Positions 33,694 through 42,082 of a DNA stretch of 64,000 nt are shown piece after piece (position 1 is the first letter of the stretch; every line of letters begins with the position of its first letter). Origin of the DNA: an uncultured Myxococcales bacterium (GTDB taxonomy: Bacteria; Myxococcota_A; UBA9042; CAIXZC01); contig CAITUV010000020.1 of NCBI GenBank assembly GCA_903895725.1, forward strand, positions 94,093 through 158,092. Reading direction: 5' to 3'. The notes under the pieces are model-generated. The model was not told the origin of the DNA. It did no database searches and was given only the letters and a program-made list of their open reading frames with translations. Made by a program: the position numbers and the translations under genes.

Positions 33694-34224
33694 ATGCTTC
33701 GAACCTCGATGGTGGCAGCGCTGTTCGTTCTCGTCGGCCTGGCTCAGTCGGCACAAGCCGCGGTGATGGTGCGGATGACCCTGGACGACCTGGTCCACGA
33801 GTCGGACCTGGTCATCCGGGGCACGGTGCTCTCCTCGAAGTCGTTCAAGGATGCAAGGACGGGGAAGGTCATGACCACGCACCAGGTGCGCGTGGACGAG
33901 ACGATGAAGGGAAGTGCCGTCAACCAGGTCGCGGTGGTGACGCTCGGCGGCGAGCTCGAGGATATCGGCCAGATCATCCCGGGCGAGGCTCGCCTCGACG
34001 ACGGGGAGGAGGTCGTCCTCTGCCTTCAGTCCGGGCAGCTCGGCTACTCCGTCGTGGCCATGGCCCAGGGCAAGTTCAAGGTGGTGAAAGACGGCCAGGT
34101 CACGACGCTGCGCCGGGACCTCGCCGACATTCTGTTCGTGGGCACCAGGAAGGGAAGCGTGCCGCCCCAGGACAGTCTTCCCCTCGATACCTTCCGTGAG
34201 CTGGTGCGGAGAAACTCGAAATGA
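33694..34224 (+). CDS. exported protein encoded with matrixin, unknown function
   Basis: 176 aa. The ATG at 33694 (site GGGAGGTG) starts a signal peptide cleaved after AQSAQA. The mature protein begins VMVRMTLDDLVHESDLVIRGTV and is beta-rich with an OB- or Ig-like feel (VMTTHQVRVDETMKG..., DDGEEVVLCLQSG...). I know this type as a frequent neighbour of secreted matrixins in myxobacteria-like genomes, but no function is established. It overlaps the next gene by 4 bp (ATGA). It could be a chaperone, inhibitor or partner of the metalloprotease encoded next; that is inference from linkage only. Confidence 0.65.
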   Translation: MLRTSMVAALFVLVGLAQSAQAAVMVRMTLDDLVHESDLVIRGTVLSSKSFKDARTGKVMTTHQVRVDETMKGSAVNQVAVVTLGGELEDIGQIIPGEARLDDGEEVVLCLQSGQLGYSVVAMAQGKFKVVKDGQVTTLRRDLADILFVGTRKGSVPPQDSLPLDTFRELVRRNSK

Positions 34225-35987
34225 TCGGACGGCTCCATCCTTCAGGGCTCCTCGGCATGACGGCCGGAATCGCGCTGGCTGCGCTCGCCTGGGTCCCTGA
34301 CGCCCTGGCCTGGAAGCAGACGCTGACCAGCTCCGGGCAGCCGGTTCATTGGTCCTCGCCTTGCCACACTTACTACGTCAATGAGGAAGGCAGCCACCAG
34401 GTTGTAGACGGCAGTGACCTCGACGCGGTCAAGGCATCGTTCCAGGCCTGGACCGACGTGGAGGGCAGTGCCCTGACCTATCAGTTCGCCGGGGAGACGA
34501 ATTTCGCCACTACGGCCTATGCCGACGAGCAATCCCCAATCAACCTCGTGATCTTCCGGGACAAGAAGTGGCCCTACACTCAAAGGCCCGTGGCGTTTAC
34601 CGCAGTCACCTACAACCGTGACGACGGCCTCATCCTCGATGCCGACATCGAGCTCAACGAGCAGGACTACGCGTTCACTACCCAGCCCGACAAGGAGCAT
34701 TGGAAGATCGATCTCCAGAACACGCTGACGCACGAAATCGGTCACGTCGGCGGGCTAGACCACTCGAACGTCGAGTCGTCCACGATGTTCTTCCACGCCG
34801 CCCCCGGCGAATCCTCCAAGCGCTCACTGGATCAGGACGACGTCGACGGTATCTGCGCCCTCTACCCTGCGGAGGGAGCCCAGACCTGCTCGGTGGTCAA
34901 GCCGCAGTATCTGTTCGTTGATTTTCCCAATGGCCAGGAGCCGGGCGGATGCTCCGTCGCCGCGACCGCCGCCCTTCTCCGGGGGACCGGCCTCTCGACC
35001 GCTGCGCTGCTCCTGGGCTCTCTGACCCTGCTGGCCCTGTTGGCCCGCCGGACCCGACTGCGGCCCCGGGCCAGCGTCTCGTTCCGCACGGCATTGCCGT
35101 TCCTCCTGGTCCTGCCTCTGCTGCTCGCACCGACCCAGGCAGCGGCCTGGAACTACTACCTGTCGGCACTTGGCAATCCGGTGCACTGGGACCCTTGCAT
35201 CGAGGAGATCCCGTTCTGGGTCGATGCCGGCGAGATCGACGAGATCGAATCCGATGGAGAGCACCAGGCCGTCGCTGAGGCCTTCGCTGCCTGGGGCGAG
35301 CCGGCCTGCTCACCGATCAAGCTGGTCGTGGCCGGCTATGAGCCCGACCCGGTCGTCGAGCTGGTCGAGGGAGAAACCCACAACGTGGTCGCATTCATCC
35401 ACTCCGGCTGGTCCATTGACCCCGTCAAGCAGACCTATATCGCGCTCACCACCCTCAGCTACAACCCCAAGACGGGCGAAATCGTCGATGCCGACCTGGC
35501 GTTCAACCTCGAGAACTTCGACTTCTCCCTGTGCGGTGAGGGCGAGGAGGAGAGCGCGGCCCAGGACTTCCGCTACGTGGTCCTCCACGAGACGGGCCAC
35601 GTGTTCGGGCTCAACCACTCCAACGACCCACTCGCCATCATGTTCGTCCAGGACTCGACCTGTCTGGACGACCCGGGCAATCACCTCACCTCGGACGACG
35701 AGGAAGGGGTGTGCTTTTACTACGGAGACCCGGCCAACCGTGCGCTCTGCGACTCGGACGCCGATGGTGCTCCGGAGACGAGCGTGGCTGAGCAGGATGG
35801 GTCCCCGGGGGACATTGCCGGGAGTGATACCGAGGCCGTCGAGGGAACCGGCAAGCCGACGCCCGATTGTGGTTGCACGGTCCACGCCGAGACGACTTCC
35901 CGCTCTGCGGCTGCGCCTGTCGTCGTGCTCGCCGCGACGCTGTTGCTCTGGGTCTTGCGTCGCAAGGTTCCCCTGGTCCGCCGCTGA
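34221..35987 (+). CDS. tandem matrixin metalloprotease, two precursors fused
   Basis: 588 aa holding two M10-like zinc proteases head to tail. Half 1: signal peptide (1-~30, ending PDALAW), a catalytic domain with the zinc motif HEIGHVGGLDH near 171 and the Met-turn STMFF, then a Cys, a TM helix (~258-275) and LARRTRLRPR, which looks like a MYXO-CTERM-type anchor. Half 2 restarts with a second hydrophobic signal (~288-310, ending PTQAAAW). It repeats the same opening (GNPVHW against GQPVHW), then HETGHVFGLNH near 456, the Met-turn IMF, and ends with PDCGC, a TM helix and a basic tail. The halves share gene order and motifs, so this looks like two neighbouring genes that lost the stop and start between them. 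The ATG overlaps the previous stop. Confidence 0.85.
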   Translation: MIGRLHPSGLLGMTAGIALAALAWVPDALAWKQTLTSSGQPVHWSSPCHTYYVNEEGSHQVVDGSDLDAVKASFQAWTDVEGSALTYQFAGETNFATTAYADEQSPINLVIFRDKKWPYTQRPVAFTAVTYNRDDGLILDADIELNEQDYAFTTQPDKEHWKIDLQNTLTHEIGHVGGLDHSNVESSTMFFHAAPGESSKRSLDQDDVDGICALYPAEGAQTCSVVKPQYLFVDFPNGQEPGGCSVAATAALLRGTGLSTAALLLGSLTLLALLARRTRLRPRASVSFRTALPFLLVLPLLLAPTQAAAWNYYLSALGNPVHWDPCIEEIPFWVDAGEIDEIESDGEHQAVAEAFAAWGEPACSPIKLVVAGYEPDPVVELVEGETHNVVAFIHSGWSIDPVKQTYIALTTLSYNPKTGEIVDADLAFNLENFDFSLCGEGEEESAAQDFRYVVLHETGHVFGLNHSNDPLAIMFVQDSTCLDDPGNHLTSDDEEGVCFYYGDPANRALCDSDADGAPETSVAEQDGSPGDIAGSDTEAVEGTGKPTPDCGCTVHAETTSRSAAAPVVVLAATLLLWVLRRKVPLVRR

Positions 35988-36025
35988 CCGGAGACTAGAT
36001 GTTGCTGAACTACACAGGAGCCCTC

Positions 36026-37252
36026 ATGGAATTGAACCGCCGCCTGCCATTCGCTTTGTGCCTCGCCGTCCTGTTGCTGCCGGCCCTCCTGCCCGGCCGG
36101 CTCCCGCTGCCCGACCTTTTCTCCATGACGGGCCTGACTCCTCGGCCGGCCCTGGCTCAGACGCCGCCTGACAAGGCGCTGCGGACCTGCAAGCAGGCCG
36201 ACCTGCGCAAGTGCCCGGGCTACGCTGACCTGGAGAAGAAGGCCGCAACCGACCCGGCTCTGCTGCCCGCCCTGGCCCGCAGCGAGCACCGCAACGGCCA
36301 GATGGCTTCCCTGCGCATCATGGAGAAGCAGGGGCCGGACGCCAAGGCCATCTCTGCACTGCTCGACTCGACGGATCCGGAGGTCGTGACCCAGGCAATG
36401 ACGCTTGCCGGAAACACGGGCCAGAAGGAGCTGGGGGCCACCATCCTCGACAAGACGCGAAAAGCCGCGGACAAAGGACCCGAGGAGGTTCTGCTTCGAG
36501 GCATTGCCGTGTTGGGAATGCTGCGTCACGAGGCCGCCATGGAGTTCCTGATGCTCCAGGTGGCGTCCCCGTCGCCCCGGGCATCACGGGCAGCCGTCCA
36601 GGCACTCGGCAAGGTCGGCGGACAGGGGGTCGGTGACCTGCTGGCCAAACGGGCCCGTGACCCGGCCCTCCCGCTTGCCGGGCGGAAAGCCGCGATCTCC
36701 GGCCTGGGCGGACTCAAGACCCAGGACGCGCTCGATGTCCTCGTCGACATCACTCGGAACGAGGAAGGGGAGCTGCGCAAGGCGGCCGTCGTCGCCATCG
36801 GGCAGACGGGCAACCGGGAAGCGGTGCCGGAGCTGTTCGAGATGCTCCGGGTTCCCGGAATCGAGACCGAGCTGTTCGAAGCGCTTTCCCGCCTCGGCGG
36901 AGAAAAGGCCGGCAGCATGCTCATGGCCGCCTGGGAGGACTCGACCCGGACCACCGAGATTCGTTTTGCGGCTCTCTGCGCTGCCGGGCGGGCGGGCCAT
37001 GAAAAGGCCCTGGCCCCCCTCCTTCCCCACCTCTCGGCATCCAAGTTTGACGAGCGCCGTCGCACCATCGAGGCGCTGGCCGGAATCCCCGGCGACGGGG
37101 CCGTCACCGCACTGCTCGAGCGAATTCGCAAGGGCAACGCTCAAGAGCGTGAGCTGGCCTTCTGGGCCGTCAAGTCGGCCACCGGCAGGGCGCTCGACAC
37201 GGAAAAGGCGATCCAGGAGTACCTGGAAGCCCAGATCCTGAACGGGCGATGA
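36026..37252 (+). CDS. exported HEAT-repeat protein
   Basis: 408 aa. The ATG at 36026 is favoured because CAGGAG lies 6 bp before it; the ATG at 35999 has no site. N-terminal signal peptide (~1-45, ending RPALAQ). The mature part is a helical array of at least eight HEAT/PBS-lyase-like repeats, with units such as VVTQAMTLAGNTGQKELG, LRGIAVLGMLRHEAAMEF, RAAVQALGKVGGQGVG, RKAAVVAIGQTGNREAV and RRTIEALAGIPGDGAV. Such solenoids bind other proteins. It is likely a periplasmic scaffold and is the last gene of the matrixin operon, 38 bp after it. No enzymatic residues are seen. Confidence 0.8.
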   Translation: MELNRRLPFALCLAVLLLPALLPGRLPLPDLFSMTGLTPRPALAQTPPDKALRTCKQADLRKCPGYADLEKKAATDPALLPALARSEHRNGQMASLRIMEKQGPDAKAISALLDSTDPEVVTQAMTLAGNTGQKELGATILDKTRKAADKGPEEVLLRGIAVLGMLRHEAAMEFLMLQVASPSPRASRAAVQALGKVGGQGVGDLLAKRARDPALPLAGRKAAISGLGGLKTQDALDVLVDITRNEEGELRKAAVVAIGQTGNREAVPELFEMLRVPGIETELFEALSRLGGEKAGSMLMAAWEDSTRTTEIRFAALCAAGRAGHEKALAPLLPHLSASKFDERRRTIEALAGIPGDGAVTALLERIRKGNAQERELAFWAVKSATGRALDTEKAIQEYLEAQILNGR

Positions 37253-37268
37253 ACGCAGCGGATGCGCC
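37244..37268. repeat. 25-bp direct repeat, copy 1
   Basis: GGGCGATGAACGCAGCGGAT plus GCGCC overlaps the HEAT gene's stop. A copy with one mismatch lies at 37371-37395, 127 bp later. The pair brackets a 102-bp segment between convergent genes. Confidence 0.75.
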
Positions 37269-37338
37269 GAACGTCCCCCGCATGAGCGGCGGCTCAGAGG
37301 GGTGCAGCCGCCAGGCGCGAGCCCGGACGACGACTGAG

Positions 37339-37356
37339 GCGTGGCCCAAGCCACGT
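37339..37356. terminator. possible terminator hairpin between convergent genes
   Basis: GCGTGGC-CCAA-GCCACGT forms a 7-bp stem (one G-U pair) with a 4-base loop in the gap between the HEAT gene (+) and the TPR/PEGA gene (-). There is no T tract, so intrinsic termination is uncertain. Confidence 0.3.
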
Positions 37357-37370
37357 CGCAGGGAGGAGCC

Positions 37371-37395
37371 GGGCGATGAACACAGCGGATGCGCC
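37371..37395. repeat. 25-bp direct repeat, copy 2
   Basis: Second copy of the direct repeat at 37244-37268 (one mismatch), just outside the stop of the TPR/PEGA gene on the other strand. Confidence 0.75.
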
Positions 37396-37409
37396 CCTAT
37401 GGGCCGCCG

Positions 37410-38210
37410 CTAGTCTTCGGTGGGCCAGACTTCGCAGGACTCGTCCGGACGTGACTGCTCCCGCAGCTTCGCCTCGAGCTCGACCGTCCCCTCGCGGGGC
37501 ACGGTGACATAGCGCCACCATCGGTCGAACCCTTCCTTCTTGAAGCAGACCAGATGTTTCCCTTCCGTGGCATCGACCTCCTTGAGAGAGGTGCCCAGCA
37601 TCTTCGTGTCCACGAACACCTTGATGGAATCCGAAGGGAGGATTTTGATCTTGATCTTCCCCTGGTAAATGATCTTCTCCAGCCGGATGGTGACGGTCTT
37701 GACCTCGCCCGGCTGAAGATTCACACTGGACTTGTGGTTCTGGTAGTCGGTGAACGAGGACTCGAGGGTATAGTCCCGATTCGATGCGACCCGCAGCTCG
37801 AAGGTCCCCTTGCCCATGGCGATTCCGTCAACGGTGACCTCGGCCTCGGCCGGCTCCACCTCGACCTTGAGCGTGGCCGGCTTGTACATGGCCCGCTCCT
37901 GCTTGGAGCGTGCCTTGAGGATCTCCTCGGTATCGCTGAGATAATCGGCCTCGAGGTAGAGATAGGCCGTGTAGAAGAACACGGCCTCGTCGGGCTGCTC
38001 GAGGAACGAGGAAACCTGGGCAAGGGCGTGTGCGGCCCGGCCGTTCCTCGGGTCCTGCGCCAGCGCTTCCTTGAAGGTGGAGTAGGCTCCCTTCAGGTTA
38101 CCCCGCTGCACTTGCTTGAGCCCCTTCTCGATGATCAGGTCGATGTCCTCCGCCAGCACCTGGGCCGGCAGCATGCACAGCAACAGCAAGGCCAGAATGG
38201 CTCGCTTCAT
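37410..38210 (-). CDS. exported TPR/PEGA-domain protein
   Basis: 266 aa with a signal peptide ending QVLA. Residues ~25-105 are TPR-like (EKGLKQVQRGNLKGAYSTF, DPRNGRAAHALAQVSSFLEQ). Two PEGA-type beta domains follow: ~115-180 (LKVEVEPAEAEVTVDGIAMG...) and ~185-245 (KIKILPSDSIKVFVDTKMLG). PEGA domains are short surface modules usually linking a scaffold to other proteins or glycans. The ATG at 38210 overlaps the stop of the S41 protease (ATGA) and has GGGGGAG before it, so they are co-translated. It closes the six-gene ABC/S41 operon and may assemble or dock the protease. Confidence 0.75.
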   Translation of the reverse strand: MKRAILALLLLCMLPAQVLAEDIDLIIEKGLKQVQRGNLKGAYSTFKEALAQDPRNGRAAHALAQVSSFLEQPDEAVFFYTAYLYLEADYLSDTEEILKARSKQERAMYKPATLKVEVEPAEAEVTVDGIAMGKGTFELRVASNRDYTLESSFTDYQNHKSSVNLQPGEVKTVTIRLEKIIYQGKIKIKILPSDSIKVFVDTKMLGTSLKEVDATEGKHLVCFKKEGFDRWWRYVTVPREGTVELEAKLREQSRPDESCEVWPTED

Positions 38211-41200
38211 CTTGCTCCCCCTTCTTCAGCCAGGACCGGCGTCGCCGGGTCGGCGTTCCCGCCGATCACCCGATTGTAGTACAAAGCGGCGTACCCTGGC
38301 GACTGGTTTTTCTGGAATGCGGTTACGACGATCTGGTTGACCCCTTCGTCGAGGTCGAATTCGAACCGGAACGGAACCTGGTGGCGGTCGGGGGGCAGGT
38401 CGCCCAGCCAGGCCATCTCCACCTTGCGCCCGTTGACGTAGAGGGACACGCCGCACTGCTCGGCTGCGTGACCCACCCCGAAGTCGACATGCCCGACAAG
38501 GGTCATGCGGGCATCGGCTCCCAGGAAAGAGTCGGGGACGCGTCGTTCCACGCGGACAGCCGGCTCGAGCACGACCCACGTATCGACGAAGGTGGCCTGG
38601 GTACCCGGGTTGGCCGGCGACAGCGCCGCTTTCGGAGCCCACGCCTGGACATCCCCGGGCAGTCGGAGGCGGAGCCATTGCCCTAGCTCCTCGAATGCTT
38701 CCACCGCGCCGTCGCCCAGGATCAGGCCGGCCACCGGTGCCCGGTCGTGGGGTGCGATCAGGACCGGAAGCGGGGTCCGCACCGGTGCCAGCCAGCGCCG
38801 GACGGCCGCTGGGCTTCCTCCGTCGGGTGCCACCGGCAGCTCCTGCGTGCCCGACACGTGACGTCGGCTGGTGACATCCACCACGCCCAGCTCGAACCGC
38901 CAGGTGCCGTCCTCCGGGGCCGACTGAGCCGTGAACGCAAACTTGAAAGGCCGTTCCTGTCCCTTCGCCAGGTCGGCGAACTCCTCGCGCCCCGAATTCA
39001 CGTAGAGTGCAGGACCGGACAGGTCCTTGGCCGTGGCCAGCCCCTTCTCCAGAGTGGCCCGGCCCACGTTGCGGATGCGGACCAGGACATCGACCGCCTC
39101 ACCGACCTGGAACATCCCGTCCCGATTCCCGCGGGAATCGTCGAGACGGTAGGAGATTGCCAAACGGGGTCGGGGCGATTCGTTGCACCCGATGACCGTC
39201 GTGGTCGAGGCCAGCACCTCGTCATTGCCGGCAAGCAGGTCCACGAAGACCCGGTCCTGGCGGGCCGGCGACGAAACCGGCATCTTGAAGCGAAGCCGAC
39301 AGGAGGAGCCGGCTCCGGGCTCGAGCGTACCGATGAGGCATCCCCGGCGGTCGAGGCGGCTTGCCTCGGACTCGGTCCGGACGTGCAGCCGGGGCACGGT
39401 ACGATCCCCCCGGTTGTAGACCGACACCAGGATGGCCCCCTCATCCCCGCCCGACAGCCACTCTCGGTCCGGCCGGGCCGAGAGCTCGAGCTGCGCATCG
39501 GCCGGAACCTCACCGGCGGTCCATTCCTTCCCCTCCGTCAACGCAAGCTCGCCAATGACTTCTTCTTCCCATTCGGCCAGCTCCTGGAGCAGGGGCAGTG
39601 CCTTCTCGAGCATGGCCGACGCGGTCCGGGCCGGTGCGTAGCTCAGCACCGACCAGGCCAGCAGCACCTCGTGGTCGATGAACACGGCATCGTAGTCGTC
39701 CGGATCCGGCTCCTGCTGGTCTTCCACGTAACGCAGGAAGAACACAGACGGGTCCTGCACCGGGCGGGCCGACGTACGCCCCAGGTGATACGGCAGCGCC
39801 CCTTCCCCGACGAAGCCGTCGGCAAACGACGGAAGGCGAACCCCCTTGGTGGCTCCCACCCGCCGCAGTTCCACGTGCGGCTCGATGCCCGCCCCCTGGA
39901 TCGCCTCCATGTCCGGCCCCACGTACTGGGCCACGGTGAGCTTGAGAGCGCCCCGTTGCAGCTCGTTGACGTACTGCACCGACCCCTTGCCGAAGGTCCG
40001 CTGGCCCATCACCAGAGCGCGGTTGCGATACTTGAGCGCACCAGTCACGATCTCCGACGCGCTGGCGCTCCCATGATCCACCAGCACCACCAGTGCGCAC
40101 TCCTCATAGCGGTCGCCGGTCTCCGATACGTCAGTATCCTGCCCCGTACGGACCTTCTCCACCGTGGTCACGACGTTGCCATCCGGGAGGAACAGGTCCG
40201 CCAGCTGGATAGCGCTCCCCATGACTCCGCCCGAGTTGCCCCGAAGATCGAGCACCACGCCGGCCGGCGCATGGTGCGGCCATGCCGCATCCAGGTACTT
40301 CCTCACCTCGTCTGCCGTCGACTGCTGGAAGTTCTTCACCCGCACGTAGGCGGTGACCCCGTCGAGATTCGTGGCCACGACGCTGGCCACCTCGATCACC
40401 TCGCGGGTCAACGGGACCGGCCGAGGCTCTGCCTCCCCTTCCCTCTCGATCCAGAGCGTCACTTCCGTCCCCGGCTTGCCCCGAAGCCGTGCCACCGCCT
40501 CGTTGACCAGGAGGTTGACCGTGCTCTCCTTGTCGATGCGCGTGATCACGTCCCCCTTGACCAGGCCGGCCCTGGAGGCCGGCGTCCCCGCCATGACCGA
40601 CATGACGGTCAACTTGCCGTTGCGCACCGAGATCACGATGCCCAGGCCCCCGAACGAGCCCTCGGTGCTCAGCTTCATGTCCTTGTACTCGGTCTCGTCC
40701 AGGTAGCTGGTGTGCGGGTCGAGCACGCTGAGCATCCCCCGGATGGCCGCATCCTCGAGCTCACGGGCTTCCTTTTCCGGGGGGGAAAACGTGGCAAAAA
40801 CATCCGAGATCTGCCAGACCATCTGGAACAGATCCTCCACGCCGCCGATGTCGAATGTGACCGCCCGCCCGCGCATCCTCACCTCGATGCGGTCGGGGAG
40901 CGCCTCGGACGGAGTTGCCCCTTCCTCCAGATCCACGGCGGGGGCAATCAGCACCCAGTCATACTGCTCGGCCATGCCCTGGAGCGCCGCCAGCAGCATC
41001 CGATGCGGCTGGAGACGGCCCTGGAACGCATAATGCTCCCGCAGCAGGCTCGCAGCCATTCCCAGCTCGACGAGCGGGTAGTCCGCCGGCGACACCGCAT
41101 CTTCCTGATCCCCGGCGTAGCGGAACGCAGGCCCGCGGTCCGGGTAGTCCATGAGAGCAGCCAGAATCCCGGCAGCCAGGAAGCAGGCCGCTGCCACGGT

Positions 41201-41230
41201 CATCCGGACATCGGGGAGCCGCAGGCTCAT
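38207..41230 (-). CDS. S41 C-terminal-processing protease with long C-terminal extension
   Basis: 1007-aa membrane-anchored (TM ~9-27) serine protease of the Ctp/Prc type. A PDZ domain lies at ~195-285 (GGLGIVISVRNGKL...PASRAGLVKGDVITRID). The catalytic region follows, with S390 in GSASASEIV and K415 in TFGKGSVQ. The 25-residue spacing equals that of E. coli Prc (S430/K455), so the dyad is intact. The last ~500 residues are unusual for CtpA: beta-rich CARDB-like segments (~540-800), an SH3-like part around 840-890 (VAGLILGDGAV..., LRLPGDVQAWAP) and a closing beta-sandwich. It follows the importer permease by 3 bp and overlaps the PEGA gene, so it is probably made with the sugar transporter. 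Confidence 0.88.
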   Translation of the reverse strand: MSLRLPDVRMTVAAACFLAAGILAALMDYPDRGPAFRYAGDQEDAVSPADYPLVELGMAASLLREHYAFQGRLQPHRMLLAALQGMAEQYDWVLIAPAVDLEEGATPSEALPDRIEVRMRGRAVTFDIGGVEDLFQMVWQISDVFATFSPPEKEARELEDAAIRGMLSVLDPHTSYLDETEYKDMKLSTEGSFGGLGIVISVRNGKLTVMSVMAGTPASRAGLVKGDVITRIDKESTVNLLVNEAVARLRGKPGTEVTLWIEREGEAEPRPVPLTREVIEVASVVATNLDGVTAYVRVKNFQQSTADEVRKYLDAAWPHHAPAGVVLDLRGNSGGVMGSAIQLADLFLPDGNVVTTVEKVRTGQDTDVSETGDRYEECALVVLVDHGSASASEIVTGALKYRNRALVMGQRTFGKGSVQYVNELQRGALKLTVAQYVGPDMEAIQGAGIEPHVELRRVGATKGVRLPSFADGFVGEGALPYHLGRTSARPVQDPSVFFLRYVEDQQEPDPDDYDAVFIDHEVLLAWSVLSYAPARTASAMLEKALPLLQELAEWEEEVIGELALTEGKEWTAGEVPADAQLELSARPDREWLSGGDEGAILVSVYNRGDRTVPRLHVRTESEASRLDRRGCLIGTLEPGAGSSCRLRFKMPVSSPARQDRVFVDLLAGNDEVLASTTTVIGCNESPRPRLAISYRLDDSRGNRDGMFQVGEAVDVLVRIRNVGRATLEKGLATAKDLSGPALYVNSGREEFADLAKGQERPFKFAFTAQSAPEDGTWRFELGVVDVTSRRHVSGTQELPVAPDGGSPAAVRRWLAPVRTPLPVLIAPHDRAPVAGLILGDGAVEAFEELGQWLRLRLPGDVQAWAPKAALSPANPGTQATFVDTWVVLEPAVRVERRVPDSFLGADARMTLVGHVDFGVGHAAEQCGVSLYVNGRKVEMAWLGDLPPDRHQVPFRFEFDLDEGVNQIVVTAFQKNQSPGYAALYYNRVIGGNADPATPVLAEEGGAR

Positions 41231-41233
41231 CCC

Positions 41234-42082
41234 CTACCCCTTGACCGAGCCGGCCGTCAGCCCGCCGACCAGGTTCTTCTGCAGCGCAAAGAACAGCGCC
41301 ATGACCGGAATCGACACCAGGACCGATGCCGCGGCAAACAGCTCCCACTGGATCTCCTCGCCGACATACTTCTGGATCTCCACCGGCAACGTGTACGCCA
41401 GCGGATCGGTCATGAAGGTGTAGGCCAGCAGGAACTCGTTCCACGCCGTCATGAAGCTGAACAGCGCGGTCACCGCAATCGCCGGGGCTGCCAGCGGCAG
41501 CATGATCTTCCAGAAGATCAGGAACTTGCCGGCCCCGTCGATGACAGCGGACTCCTCGAGATCCTTGGGAATGGTGTCGAAATAGCCCTTGAGCATCCAG
41601 ACGCAGAACGGGATTGCCGTGGTGCTGTAGACCAGGATCAGCCCCATCTGGCGGTTGAGCAGCCCGAGCTTCTGCATCACCACGTACAGCGGGATCATCA
41701 TCAGGATCCCCGGGAACATCTGCGAGACGAGGAACGACAGAAGCCCCGCCTTGCGCCCTGGGAATTTGAACCTCGAAAACGCATAGGCCGCGGTGCAGGC
41801 CAGGATGATCCCCAGCACCGTCGTGGCCGCAGAAATCACGATGCTGTTGAGCAGATGATGCCCGAACACCCACGCCCCACGCTCCGAGCGAGTGACCACC
41901 GTGATGAAGTTATCCAGCGTCGGAGACGAAGGCAGCAGCGACAGGGTGGCCAACCCCTTCCGGTCCCCCGAGAACGCCAGCTTCAACACGTATAGCAGCG
42001 GCGTAAGCGTCAGCAGGGTAAACACCGCCAGGAACAGGTTGGTGGCCACAATGGCCATGATTTCCCTTCCCCGATGTCTCAT
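41234..42082 (-). CDS. ABC sugar importer permease, MalG-type
   Basis: 282 aa. The ATG at 42082 overlaps the stop of the upstream permease (ATGA); the longer reading upstream is an out-of-frame view of that gene. Six predicted TM helices. The cytoplasmic EAA loop is EESAVIDGAGKFLIFWKIMLP, which contacts the ATPase. Length and order are as in CUT1 (carbohydrate uptake type 1) permeases. It pairs with the MalF-type subunit encoded just before it to form the membrane channel for oligosaccharides, with the ATPase at 45828-46946. Confidence 0.93.
   Translation of the reverse strand: MRHRGREIMAIVATNLFLAVFTLLTLTPLLYVLKLAFSGDRKGLATLSLLPSSPTLDNFITVVTRSERGAWVFGHHLLNSIVISAATTVLGIILACTAAYAFSRFKFPGRKAGLLSFLVSQMFPGILMMIPLYVVMQKLGLLNRQMGLILVYSTTAIPFCVWMLKGYFDTIPKDLEESAVIDGAGKFLIFWKIMLPLAAPAIAVTALFSFMTAWNEFLLAYTFMTDPLAYTLPVEIQKYVGEEIQWELFAAASVLVSIPVMALFFALQKNLVGGLTAGSVKG

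Noticed and set aside
38747..41995. 1082-codon plus-strand open frame
   Set aside because: Antisense to the S41 protease and permease genes whose catalytic motifs are intact. No start site or family match.
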